Below are positions 14,173 through 21,775 of a DNA stretch of 22,974 nucleotides, piece after piece. Numbering within the stretch: position 1 is the stretch's first letter; every line of letters starts with the position of its first letter. Under the pieces are notes generated by a model, which saw only the letters and a list, made by a program, of their open reading frames with translations, was not told where the DNA came from and did not search any database. The stretch is taken from assembly GCA_018648985.1 (NCBI GenBank), contig JABGOT010000055.1:3707-26680 (forward strand), in the 5' to 3' direction. Both the position numbers and the translations under genes were made by a program. The stretch comes from Candidatus Ruthturnera sp. Lineage in GTDB: Bacteria > Pseudomonadota > Gammaproteobacteria > PS1 > Pseudothioglobaceae.

Positions 14173-14898
14173 TTAGTCGTGTATACAACTGTCTGTTCGA
14201 AAGAAGGCGCAAGTAGAGCCGGCAACTCGATCACAGTATTTGCAAAGTTCGTCACCATTTTTTAACTTAATCTTTTTGTTTTCAAGAATAACGCCTTCTT
14301 TTTTGAGATCAGATAACGCTCTTGAAAAAGACTCAGGCTTCATGCCTAAATAGGAGGCGGTTAAGGTTTTTGAATAAGGCATCTCGAAAGTATTGTTGAT
14401 TTTGGCGTGTACCAAATACCAGCCTACCTTTTCTTTGGCAGATTTTAGTTGTAGCACTTCGGCACTAATCATTAGTGTTTGTACGCTGTCAGCTAAGAAT
14501 TGGATAATATTGTTTGAAAACGCGTGGTTTTTATCAATAAAGCGCCGGATGTCCGATCCAGAAAAATGAAACAAAGTAGTGTTTTTAACAAATTCAGCAC
14601 ACACATCATAATGAGGTGAAAAATACATAGGTGTTACTGCACTGTTTTTATCAAGTATGCTTAAAACAATTTCATCGCCTTTCTCATCAATTTTGGTGAG
14701 CTTTAATAAGCCTTCATAAGCAATATAGAGGTTTGCATGGCTGCAATCATCAAAAGTAACCATCTCGCCTTTGTGGTATTGTTGAATCTGCATAGACTGG
14801 GTAAAGGTAGATAATTCTTCCCCTGAAACACCCTCAAATAAAGGATGTCTTGCCAAAAAAGTACGATATTTGGAAAAATGATTTTTAGTAGGAATCAT
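14173..14898 (-). CDS. CRP/FNR-family regulator with C-terminal CX2CX7CX7C motif (paralogue 2)
   Basis: 241 residues, clearly paralogous to the regulator at 5373-6077. The shared stretches include FEGVSGEEL-type start, SNNIIQFLADSVQTLMISAEVLQLK in the dimer helix region and YLGMKPESFSRALSDLKKEG as recognition helix, with PESFSRAL identical in both. The C-terminus has Cys219, 222, 230 and 238 in the same CX2CX7CX7C spacing (ELCKYCDRVAGSTC...SC). Unlike paralogue 1 it has two further cysteines in the sensor domain (DDCSH, YDVCAEF). It is divergent from hemN around a long FNR palindrome, so probably autoregulated. The signal sensed (O2, NO, redox) is unknown. Confidence 0.88.
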   Translation of the reverse strand: MIPTKNHFSKYRTFLARHPLFEGVSGEELSTFTQSMQIQQYHKGEMVTFDDCSHANLYIAYEGLLKLTKIDEKGDEIVLSILDKNSAVTPMYFSPHYDVCAEFVKNTTLFHFSGSDIRRFIDKNHAFSNNIIQFLADSVQTLMISAEVLQLKSAKEKVGWYLVHAKINNTFEMPYSKTLTASYLGMKPESFSRALSDLKKEGVILENKKIKLKNGDELCKYCDRVAGSTCAFFRTDSCIHD

Positions 14899-14923
14899 AG
14901 TAAAATTTTAACATTGATATAAA

Positions 14924-14992
14924 TTAGTAGGTTATTTATTTTTCAATTACTTGACCTGGGTCAAGTAATCATTTTTTTGAAGGATTTATAAT
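14924..14992. promoter_or_regulatory. Bidirectional FNR promoter for regulator 2 and hemN
   Basis: The core box TTGACCTGGGTCAA is at 14951-14964 within a 24-bp palindrome (14946-14969): 11-bp arms ATTACTTGACC and GGTCAAGTAAT around TG. On the plus strand a perfect TATAAT at 14987-14992 puts the hemN start at 14999, 41.5 bp from the centre. On the minus strand TACTAA at 14929-14924 puts the regulator start near 14917. Confidence 0.87.
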
Positions 14993-14997
14993 TTGAA

Positions 14998-15034
14998 CCT
15001 CTCTCCCCGAGGCTTGGTGAAAACCGGCCTCACC
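14998..15034 (+). promoter_or_regulatory. Structured C-rich 5' leader of hemN
   Basis: The predicted hemN transcript starts with CTCTCTCCCCGAGG. Two alternative stems are possible: CCTC(14998-15001)-TCTCCCC-GAGG(15009-15012), exposing a C-rich loop, or GAGGC(15009-15013) with GCCTC(15027-15031), closing around GGT-GAAA-ACC. The alternatives share GAGG, so they are mutually exclusive. The CTCTCCCC-GAG motif recurs at 20989 and 21791. Confidence 0.5.
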
Positions 15035-15044
15035 CTATTTTGAT

Positions 15045-16406
15045 ATGAGTTTATTTGAGTCAGCGCTAATTAAAAAATACGACCATTCTGGTCCGCGCTA
15101 TACTTCGTATCCAACAGCAAATAATTTTGCTGAATTTTCAATTACTGATTATCAAGCTCAGGTTGAGATTAGTAACCAAAATAAGCGCACTATTTCTTTG
15201 TATTGCCATATCCCTTTTTGCGATACGGTGTGTTATTACTGTGGTTGTAACAAAGTAGTGACCAAAGACAAAAACAAGGCTGAGCCTTATTTGCAAAGAC
15301 TGTTTCAAGAGATTGATTTACAGGCTGAGCTTTTTGATCAAGACCGCACTGTAGAGCAAATGCATTTTGGCGGTGGTACGCCGACCTTTTTATCCAACGA
15401 GCAAATTATTCGTTTGAGTGAAAAACTGCAAGATGCATTTAGCTTTGCTGATCAAGGCGAATACTCGATTGAAATTGACCCAAGAGGCGTAGATGAAGAC
15501 ACCATTAAAGCCCTAGCTAAGGCGCGATTTAACCGTATTAGCCTAGGTGTGCAAGACTTTGACATTGATGTGCAAAAAGCGGTTAATCGTGTTCAAAGTT
15601 TCGAGCAAACCAAGGCGGTGATTGACCTTTCTAGGGCACACGGTTTTGAATCTATCAGTATTGATTTGATCTATGGTTTGCCGAAACAGTCAGTGCTAAG
15701 CTTTAAAGCCACATTAGAAAAAGTGGCAGAATTACGACCTGATCGAATTTCGTTATTTAACTATGCGCACCTGCCAGAATTATTCAAACCACAGAGACGT
15801 ATCAATGTTGATGAGTTGCCTTCGGCCGATGAAAAATTAGCTATTTTTAAATTTTCGATGGATTTTTTGTTGGATCAGGGTTATGTTTATATTGGCATGG
15901 ATCATTTTGCTTTGCCAGATGACCCATTAGCCATTGCTCAGCAACAAGGTGAGTTATACCGAAATTTCCAAGGCTACTCAACCCATGCTCAGTGTGATAT
16001 CGTGGGCTTGGGTTTAAGCTCGATTGGCCAAGTAGGAGACAGCTTTAGCCAAAATGAAAAAGACATATTGAGATATTATGCCGCCCTTGATGAAGGTAAG
16101 TTACCTATTATTAAAGGCCAAGTGATTAACGAAGATGACAAGATTCGCCGAGCGGTGATTATGGATTTAATCTGTCATTTTCAGCTGGATTTTGCCAGTA
16201 TTGAATGGGGCTTTGGTATTCAATTTAAATCCTATTTTGCCGATGAATTATCACGTTTGAGTGATATGCATGCGGATGGGTTGTTGCAATTAAATGAAGA
16301 TTCGATTCAAGTATTGGATAAAGGAAAGCTGTTGATTCGTAATATTTGTATGGTGTTTGATGCTTACTTAGCCACCAGTAAAACTCAATTTTCTAAAACT
16401 ATCTAA
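15045..16406 (+). CDS. hemN: Oxygen-independent coproporphyrinogen III oxidase
   Basis: Radical SAM enzyme converting coproporphyrinogen III to protoporphyrinogen IX without oxygen, keeping heme synthesis running during nitrate respiration. 453 residues (E. coli 457). Motif YCHIPFCDTVCYYCGC gives Cys59, 63, 66 and 68; the extra CxC is diagnostic of true HemN over the HemW look-alikes. The GGGTPTF motif (about residue 110) and RISLGVQDF are present. It is expressed from the FNR promoter divergent from regulator 2 and has a structured leader. Its last 8 nt overlap the convergent lolA. Confidence 0.96.
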   Translation: MSLFESALIKKYDHSGPRYTSYPTANNFAEFSITDYQAQVEISNQNKRTISLYCHIPFCDTVCYYCGCNKVVTKDKNKAEPYLQRLFQEIDLQAELFDQDRTVEQMHFGGGTPTFLSNEQIIRLSEKLQDAFSFADQGEYSIEIDPRGVDEDTIKALAKARFNRISLGVQDFDIDVQKAVNRVQSFEQTKAVIDLSRAHGFESISIDLIYGLPKQSVLSFKATLEKVAELRPDRISLFNYAHLPELFKPQRRINVDELPSADEKLAIFKFSMDFLLDQGYVYIGMDHFALPDDPLAIAQQQGELYRNFQGYSTHAQCDIVGLGLSSIGQVGDSFSQNEKDILRYYAALDEGKLPIIKGQVINEDDKIRRAVIMDLICHFQLDFASIEWGFGIQFKSYFADELSRLSDMHADGLLQLNEDSIQVLDKGKLLIRNICMVFDAYLATSKTQFSKTI

Positions 16407-16980
16407 TAATATCGAAATTTGGATTTAGCTCTAGTACAAAAATTTCTGGGTTGATTTCTGGATTAACGACAAGTTGATCAAAATTAATTAAAACGGTTTG
16501 TTCGAGCTCATTTTTCAGTGAAATGGCGTGCAATAGATTATCTTTAAAGCCAAATTTTAATGCTTGGGTTGAAGTATTTGCTGTGTACCAGTCGACTTGG
16601 TTTTCTTGATGGGAAAAAATTGGTAGATGTTGCAGACTACTGGGTTTGTTGATGAGCCAATAAAGCGGTGTTTTTGAAAGATCTTGTATTTTCTGTAAGC
16701 TGGCTTGCTCAAGCTCGGCATCTATCAGCCATAGTTCATCGTTATTCAGCAATAATATTTGTTCGTTAGGTTGTGTGGTGTGCCAGTGTAGTTGTTGTGG
16801 CCGTCCAAAGGTTAAAGTGCCTGAAGCGCTACTGAGTAATGAATGTGTATCGCTGTAGGTGGTTTGAGTGAAATTGGCTTTGAGTGATTCAAGCGAATTA
16901 AAAAAATCAGAAAATTTATGGTTGCTTGCTAGCGCTGTATTGACCCAAAATACAGACAATAGCGCAAGGGCTTTAATCAT
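16399..16980 (-). CDS. lolA: Outer-membrane lipoprotein carrier protein LolA
   Basis: Periplasmic chaperone that takes lipoproteins from LolCDE to the outer membrane. The ATG at 16980 gives 193 residues with a signal peptide (MIKALALLSVFWVNTALA, cleavage after ALA) and the typical mature start FSDFFNSLESLKANFTQTTY. Family features include SGTLTFGRPQQLHWHT and LNNDELWLIDAELEQA. The frame extends upstream to 17025 but this is inside ftsK and would bury the signal peptide. It overlaps the ftsK stop by 8 nt, so the pair is probably cotranscribed; ftsK-lolA is a common proteobacterial pairing. Confidence 0.92.
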   Translation of the reverse strand: MIKALALLSVFWVNTALASNHKFSDFFNSLESLKANFTQTTYSDTHSLLSSASGTLTFGRPQQLHWHTTQPNEQILLLNNDELWLIDAELEQASLQKIQDLSKTPLYWLINKPSSLQHLPIFSHQENQVDWYTANTSTQALKFGFKDNLLHAISLKNELEQTVLINFDQLVVNPEINPEIFVLELNPNFDIIR

Positions 16981-19264
16981 CGTGGTTGATTGGCTCTGGT
17001 GCAAGTACTTGGCGATTGCCCGCACTGTTCATGGTGCTAACCACGCCACTGGCTTCCATATCTTCAATAATACGTGCAGCACGGTTGTAACCAATGCGCA
17101 TGCGTCGTTGTAAGCTTGAGATTGAAGCACGGCGCGATGAGGTAACAATTTGTACAGCTTCATCATAAAGCGGATCAAGTTCGCCACCACTACTGCTGGT
17201 ACTGCCAGTGCTTTCATGTGAATCAGCTGATTCACTATGGGCATTAAGAATGCCATCAAGATAATTGGGCTGTGAATTTTCACGTAAGAAACCAACCACG
17301 CGTTCAATTTCACCGTCGTCAACAAAAGCACCATGGACACGTGTGAGGTGAGAGATGCCTGGTGTCATATAGAGCATATCACCCATGCCGAGTAGTTGTT
17401 CTGCACCGCCTTGATCAAGAATGGTGCGTGAGTCTACTTTTGAAGATACTTTAAAGGCAATACGAGTTGGTACGTTGGATTTGATTAGTCCAGTAATGAC
17501 ATCCACGCTTGGACGTTGTGTGGCAATAATTAGGTGAATACCAGCAGCACGCGCTTTTTGTGCTAGACGAACAATCAGTGCTTCGACACGTTTGGCTTTG
17601 GCGCGGTCTTCTTGGGCGAGTGCACCCAGCATATCGGCGTATTCATCAATCACCAGCATAATTAGTGGCAACGCCTCTAATTCAGGTGCAGTTTCACCTT
17701 CTTCAGCAGTGTTGGCGTTAAAAGACGGGTCAAGCAGTGGCTCACCCTTAGCCTTGGCTTTTTTGAGTTTTTCGTTAAAGCCTTCGATATTACGCACACC
17801 GAATTTGGCCAATAATGAATAACGACGCTCCATTTCATTGACACACCACCATAAGGCAGAAGCCGCTTGATTCATGTCGGTGACCACTGGGGTGAGTAAG
17901 TGTGGAATATCGGCATAGCAAGCAAGCTCTACAATTTTAGGGTCAATCATGATCATACGTACTTCATCAGGCTTGGCTTTGTATAGCACGCTTAAAATAA
18001 TTGCATTAATACCAACGGATTTACCCATACCGGTTGCACCCGCCACTAACAAGTGCGGCATTTTAGATAAATTGGCGATGACTGGTTGCCCGTTAATGTC
18101 TTTGCCTAGGCCCATGGTGAGCACTGAAGAGGCTTTGGAAAAAGTTTCAGAAGCGAGGATTTCTTTGAGGCTGATCATTTCACGTTCAGCATTCGGGATT
18201 TCTAGCCCAATGACCGGCTTGCCTGGAATCACATCAACAATACGCACGCTTTCAACCAATAAGGCTCTAGCGAGGTCTTTGTTTAGATTCATGATTTGTG
18301 AAACTTTAACACCTGGTGCTAATGAAAGCTCAAATTGAGTAACGACAGGCCCCGGGGTGACCGTGGTTATACTGACATCAAAGCCAAAGTCCTTGAGTTT
18401 AATTTCCACTTGGCGCGACATTTCTTCAAGTGCTTGTTCAGAATAACCCGCCGTGTTGACGCTGATTTCATCAAGTAAAGACAGGTCTGGCAAGCCACTT
18501 AGTGCTTTGGTGTTGAATAAATTAGAAGAAGCGGGTGCGACTTTTTTAATTTTTTTATTGGTTTTTATTTTGGCAGACTTAACCTTAGCCATGACACTTG
18601 GTTTTGCTGCACTGGCTTGCTTAGGGGTGATAACAAGCTTCGCTGCTTTTTTTGCCTTTGCTTTTTCACGAGAGGTCTTAAATTTTTCTAACAAGGCGCC
18701 AAACACATTGCCAGTAGAGCTAAAAATATTAATCCATGAAGCAGTACTGGCAATACTAAAACTGATCATCATAACACTAAGATACACAATGAACGATGCT
18801 GAGCCAAATAAGGTGCCAAAATAACCATGCATCATTTCACCAATCCAACCACCGGCAGGGTCTGAAGTATTTTGTGCCAATAGCGCTGTGCTGAATGCCA
18901 CTAATACAACAACCCCGATTAGACGAATAATCGAAACAGAGCGGTTGTTTGGCCTCTCCCCAGTGTTTTTATGAATACGCCAGCCAAACCACATGAGCGA
19001 TACTGGAATCAAATAAGAGCCATAGCCCAAAATTGATAAAGAAACATCGCTTAGATAAGCGCCGAAAACACCAGCTAAGTTGATAATAGGGTCACTGAGC
19101 TCAATATCACCAGACCACGGGTTTTCTGTTGGTGAGTAAGTGATCAATGCGGCAAGATAGACCAAGCCGAAAGTAATTAATGCAATGAATAATACTTCAC
19201 TCATGGCTCGAGACCGAGGCTGAATGTTGCGTTTGTTAGTGCTAGATTTGTTATTTTTTTTCAA
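16973..19264 (-). CDS. ftsK: DNA translocase FtsK
   Basis: Septal DNA pump that clears chromosome termini and activates dimer resolution. 763 residues. Four to five hydrophobic segments lie within residues 25-180, then a short basic/Ala-rich linker (to about 250), the motor with Walker A GATGMGKS at 409-416 and Walker B LIMLVIDE at 534-541, the ATQRPSVDVITG and KVDSRTILDQGGAEQLLGMGDML motifs, and a winged-helix gamma domain near the end (RRASISSLQRRMRIGYNRAARI). The linker is much shorter than in E. coli. The start is TTG at 19264 without a visible ribosome site; ATG at 19204 (MSEVLFIALITF) is an alternative. Confidence 0.95.
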   Translation of the reverse strand: MKKNNKSSTNKRNIQPRSRAMSEVLFIALITFGLVYLAALITYSPTENPWSGDIELSDPIINLAGVFGAYLSDVSLSILGYGSYLIPVSLMWFGWRIHKNTGERPNNRSVSIIRLIGVVVLVAFSTALLAQNTSDPAGGWIGEMMHGYFGTLFGSASFIVYLSVMMISFSIASTASWINIFSSTGNVFGALLEKFKTSREKAKAKKAAKLVITPKQASAAKPSVMAKVKSAKIKTNKKIKKVAPASSNLFNTKALSGLPDLSLLDEISVNTAGYSEQALEEMSRQVEIKLKDFGFDVSITTVTPGPVVTQFELSLAPGVKVSQIMNLNKDLARALLVESVRIVDVIPGKPVIGLEIPNAEREMISLKEILASETFSKASSVLTMGLGKDINGQPVIANLSKMPHLLVAGATGMGKSVGINAIILSVLYKAKPDEVRMIMIDPKIVELACYADIPHLLTPVVTDMNQAASALWWCVNEMERRYSLLAKFGVRNIEGFNEKLKKAKAKGEPLLDPSFNANTAEEGETAPELEALPLIMLVIDEYADMLGALAQEDRAKAKRVEALIVRLAQKARAAGIHLIIATQRPSVDVITGLIKSNVPTRIAFKVSSKVDSRTILDQGGAEQLLGMGDMLYMTPGISHLTRVHGAFVDDGEIERVVGFLRENSQPNYLDGILNAHSESADSHESTGSTSSSGGELDPLYDEAVQIVTSSRRASISSLQRRMRIGYNRAARIIEDMEASGVVSTMNSAGNRQVLAPEPINHDD

Positions 19265-19339
19265 GGAGATTTCAGCTTGCTTTATAATGTTTCAGATAAT
19301 AGATATTTTTGTGTATTAGTATAAAGGATTGGTATTTAA

Positions 19340-20284
19340 ATGAGTGAAAATAAACATTGTAAGACGTTGATTATTGGTTCGGGCCCTGCGGGCTATTCTG
19401 CAGCAGTTTATGCAGCAAGAGCAAACTTAAGTCCGGTAATTGTGAGCGGCATGGAGCAAGGTGGGCAATTAATGAGCACCACTGACGTTGATAATTGGCC
19501 AGGTGATAACGATGGTGTCCAAGGCCCAGATTTAATGACACGTATGCAGCAACACGCAGAACGCTTTAATACTGAAATTATCAATGACTACATTACTGAG
19601 GTTGATTTTTCATCTCGTCCCTTTGCATTAAAAGGTGCGTCTTCTACTTATACGGCAGATTCGGTGATTATTGCCACTGGTGCGAGTGCGCGTTACTTAG
19701 GTTTAGAATCAGAAGAAGCGTTTAAGGGTAAAGGCGTGAGTGCTTGTGCCACGTGTGATGGATTTTTCTATCGTGGCCAAAAAGTAGCGGTGATTGGCGG
19801 TGGCAACACTGCAGTTGAAGAGGCATTATTTTTATCCAACATTGCAGATCATGTGACAATTATTCATCGTCGTGATAAGTTTTCGTCTGAAAAGATTTTG
19901 TCAGACCAGTTAATTGAGAAATCAAAAACAGGCAATATCACCATTGAATACAATCAAAATCTTGATGAAGTGTTGGGCGACAACATGGGTGTAACGGGCT
20001 TAAGATTGAAAGATAATGATGGTAGTACTAAAGAGATCGATGTACACGGCGTGTTTATTGCCATTGGCCATACGCCAAATACCGGTATCTTCGAGGGTCA
20101 CTTAGAAATGAGCCATGGCTACATCCAAGTACAAAGTGGCACCCAAGGCAACGCCACACAAACCAGTGTTGAAGGTGTGTTTGCAGCGGGTGACGTGGCA
20201 GACCATATTTATCGCCAAGCCATTACTTCGGCAGGTTCGGGTTGTATGGCGGCGCTGGATGCTGAGCGATTTTTAGGCGAGTAG
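19340..20284 (+). CDS. trxB: Thioredoxin-disulfide reductase
   Basis: FAD enzyme that passes NADPH electrons to thioredoxin. 314 residues. The FAD-binding GSGPAGYSAAVYAARA starts near residue 13, the redox pair is Cys136/Cys139 in SACATCDGFF, and the NADPH site is VIGGGNTAVEEALFLS; the C-terminal FAD motif is GVFAAGDVADHIYRQAITSAGSG. Divergent from ftsK, with AAGGA 11 nt before the ATG. It ends 43 nt upstream of tRNA-Phe with no terminator between. An ordinary, complete gene. Confidence 0.96.
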   Translation: MSENKHCKTLIIGSGPAGYSAAVYAARANLSPVIVSGMEQGGQLMSTTDVDNWPGDNDGVQGPDLMTRMQQHAERFNTEIINDYITEVDFSSRPFALKGASSTYTADSVIIATGASARYLGLESEEAFKGKGVSACATCDGFFYRGQKVAVIGGGNTAVEEALFLSNIADHVTIIHRRDKFSSEKILSDQLIEKSKTGNITIEYNQNLDEVLGDNMGVTGLRLKDNDGSTKEIDVHGVFIAIGHTPNTGIFEGHLEMSHGYIQVQSGTQGNATQTSVEGVFAAGDVADHIYRQAITSAGSGCMAALDAERFLGE

Positions 20285-20327
20285 TTTTTAAATTAACCGT
20301 TAATTTATCGGTATAATTTGCATTTCC

Positions 20328-20403
20328 GGCCACATAGCTCAGTTGGTAGAGCAAGGGATTGAAAATCCCTGTGTCCCTAGTTCAATTCTAGGTGTGGCCA
20401 CCA
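20328..20403 (+). tRNA. tRNA-Phe (GAA)
   Basis: 76 nt including encoded CCA. The acceptor stem GGCCACA pairs with TGTGGCC. The D-arm has AGCTCAGTTGGTAGAGC, the anticodon arm GGGATTGAAAATCCC (anticodon GAA), and the T-arm TTCAATTCTA. A TATAAT at 20312-20317 lies 10 nt upstream; no good -35 is seen. Confidence 0.97.
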
Positions 20404-20435
20404 TTTTTCTTCGTCCTTTCTCTTTTTACTGTGTT

Positions 20436-20498
20436 AAATTCATTTTCTTCCTCAGTCATGTACTGAATTGTACACTCCGTTCGTCAGAAAATAAATTT
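20436..20498. repeat. Imperfect 63-bp inverted repeat downstream of tRNA-Phe
   Basis: The arms AAATTCATTTTCT (20436-20448) and AGAAAATAAATTT (20486-20498) match at 12 of 13 positions; an inner GTAC (20460-20463) pairs with GTAC (20470-20473). The internal CTCAGTCAT / ACTCCGTTCGTC part pairs only partly. It resembles a short interspersed palindromic element or MITE remnant; no ORF lies in the 20404-20586 gap. Confidence 0.45.
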
Positions 20499-20586
20499 GC
20501 CTTGTAAAAAAGAAAAACTACTTGAAAAACTTAGTGTTTTCGTAAGTTTTGTCTTGATATTAATTCTAGATGTTTGATTGTGCATT

Positions 20587-20616
20587 AAAAAAGCACACCA
20601 AGAGGTGTGCTTTTTT
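20587..20616. terminator. Bidirectional Rho-independent terminator
   Basis: AAAAAAGCACACC - aaga - GGTGTGCTTTTTT: a perfect 7-bp GC-rich core flanked by six A and six T, so it can terminate in both directions. It ends the 46-aa gene on the minus strand and any readthrough from trxB/tRNA-Phe on the plus strand. Confidence 0.9.
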
Positions 20617-20636
20617 ATTTGTAAGCTTGTAAAGAC

Positions 20637-20777
20637 TTACACGCCTGGCATATAGTTCATTACCAGGCCAATAATGATTAGGGTTAGAAATGCACCAGCT
20701 AACATGGCCATTGCAACACACACTTGGGTAACACCACATTTTGGTGAGCCAATTTCTTGACCGTCATACTTCATCAT
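20637..20777 (-). CDS. 46-aa single-span membrane peptide, unrecognised
   Basis: Small gene not previously listed because of length. The product starts MMKYDGQEIGSPKCGVTQVC and continues with a hydrophobic helix (VAMAMLAGAFLTLIIIGLVM) ending NYMPGV: a polar N-terminal half with two cysteines six residues apart, then one membrane span. An optimal ribosome site (CTTGAGGAG, 9 nt before ATG 20777) and a perfect terminator 21 nt after the stop support a real, separately transcribed gene. ATG at 20774 is an alternative start. A weak minus-strand promoter (TTGAAA 20828, TATTTT 20805, 17-bp spacing) is possible. Function unknown. Confidence 0.72.
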   Translation of the reverse strand: MMKYDGQEIGSPKCGVTQVCVAMAMLAGAFLTLIIIGLVMNYMPGV

Positions 20778-20944
20778 ATTTGTTTTCTCCTCAAGATAAA
20801 AAATAGTTTTTTGTTACTTCAATTTCAATATTAACATAATTGAAATCATCGGTATGACTATCATTAATGGCTAATATTGTCATCAAGCTTGATAAGCTTT
20901 TACCCTGTTTTAAAACTATATTAGCACTAATTTATATAATAAAC

Positions 20945-20972
20945 TTGACATATTAGAGTTTCATGATATAAT
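20945..20972 (+). promoter_or_regulatory. Near-consensus sigma-70 promoter of the 85-aa exported protein
   Basis: TTGACA (20945-20950) and TATAAT (20967-20972) with 16-bp spacing, both hexamers perfect. The predicted start is near 20979, giving an 84-nt structured leader. The strongest promoter sequence seen in the window. Confidence 0.75.
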
Positions 20973-20980
20973 TGTTCACA

Positions 20981-21034
20981 TGTTGCCACTCTCCCCCAAG
21001 AATTATTCTCTCCTCAAGAGATAAGGTGGCAACA
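20981..21034 (+). promoter_or_regulatory. Structured C-rich 5' leader element
   Basis: The outer stem TGTTGCCAC (20981-20989) pairs perfectly with GTGGCAACA (21026-21034). The enclosed region holds CTCTCCCCCAAG (20989-21000) and a small inner hairpin TCTC-TCCTCAA-GAGA (21007-21021). Both C-rich motifs recur at 21.8 kb. It starts at the predicted transcription start and ends 28 nt before the ATG at 21063. Confidence 0.6.
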
Positions 21035-21062
21035 TACCTAATTAACTAAAAAGACAAATAAA

Positions 21063-21320
21063 ATGAAACTAATGATCATGATTAACACAATTGCACTGGC
21101 GCTATTATTAGCAGCGACAAGTGCATCTGCTGAGGCTTCTAAGCCTTACGCTGTGTTTAATCCGTTAGCGATGTTTGACTTTACACCAAGAGCGCCAATG
21201 CAAAAAGCAGACAGTGCTTTCCACAACTACGGTAATAAGGGTTATGATTTTGTGGTTGAGGCATTGCCAATGCCAAAAGTTAGTGTGCCACGTCAAGTAG
21301 CACACCTAGACAAGCGCTAA
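21063..21320 (+). CDS. Small exported protein, unrecognised
   Basis: 85 residues, a clear Sec signal peptide (hydrophobic residues 7-19, likely cleavage after ATSASA at residue 23), leaving a ~62-residue mature protein. The mature part has several Pro and aromatic residues (FNPLAMFDFTPRAPM, EALPMPKVSVPRQ), no cysteine and no domain I recognise. Periplasmic or secreted by prediction. A perfect-hexamer promoter and structured leader suggest strong, possibly post-transcriptionally controlled expression. The ribosome site is weak (AAGAC). Its stop overlaps that of the convergent 127-aa gene by 4 nt. Confidence 0.72.
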   Translation: MKLMIMINTIALALLLAATSASAEASKPYAVFNPLAMFDFTPRAPMQKADSAFHNYGNKGYDFVVEALPMPKVSVPRQVAHLDKR

Positions 21321-21700
21321 TAAACGACGACTGCGTTCATTGCAACCTTACTAGGTTGATTAAGTAAATCTTTACTGACTCTAATTTTTAATTGCTCACT
21401 TTTTGGTTTTTCACGCATGCGCGCAGTGAATTGTTGGCCTTCAAAAGATAACTTAACACGATAGCCTTGAAGGGCTTTTAAGGCTCTTTTCTTGTAACTA
21501 ACACTCCAACAGCCCGGGGTCATCGATTGACAAGGTTTGGTGAATTTTTCAATTTTGTAATTCATATAGATTGGCTCAACTGAGTCAATATCGGCGCTAA
21601 TCACTTGGGTTCTTGCAAATACATTGCTAGAGAATAGGAATAGCGTTGCTAGAAGTGCTATTACTCCTTTATTGGGGTGGTACTTGACGCTTTTATGCAT
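21317..21700 (-). CDS. Exported UmoD-like / glycine-zipper-associated domain protein without the zipper
   Basis: 127 residues with an N-terminal signal (VIALLATLFLFSSNVFA, cleavage near residue 29). The mature sequence follows the pattern VISADIDSVEPIYMNYKI...CWSV...LQGYRVKLSFEGQQFTARM...LKIRVS. This resembles the N-terminal domain of UmoD / glycine-zipper 2TM outer-membrane proteins (VEPIY, ECW, GYRVTY-Y-G, TTRM). The C-terminal glycine zipper of those proteins is absent, leaving a free periplasmic domain. Two cysteines (CQSMTPGC) could form a disulfide. Recognition is by pattern only. The region upstream is AT-rich with several TATAAT-like sites. Confidence 0.7.
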   Translation of the reverse strand: MHKSVKYHPNKGVIALLATLFLFSSNVFARTQVISADIDSVEPIYMNYKIEKFTKPCQSMTPGCWSVSYKKRALKALQGYRVKLSFEGQQFTARMREKPKSEQLKIRVSKDLLNQPSKVAMNAVVVY

Positions 21701-21775
21701 ACTTTTTAGTCCTTGTTTTGTAAATAAATTTACAATCTATATTATATTTTTCTAATATTATGTTATAATAATACT

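Noticed and set aside
16981..17025. Longer LolA start at 17025
   Set aside because: It is inside ftsK and would place 15 residues before a clear signal peptide beginning at 16980.
17949..18338. 129-aa open frame on the plus strand within ftsK
   Set aside because: Antisense shadow of a well-conserved motor domain; no RBS or recognisable product.
18950..18962. CTCTCCCC string in ftsK as another copy of the C-rich motif
   Set aside because: It lies in coding sequence with no hairpin and lacks the following RAG.
19263..19280. AAGGAGAT on the plus strand as an RBS for a gene upstream of trxB
   Set aside because: No ATG at suitable distance; the only nearby frame ends within about 20 codons.
20884..20895. 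ATCAAGCTTGAT palindrome as an eighth FNR box
   Set aside because: The half-sites have inverted order and wrong spacing for FNR.
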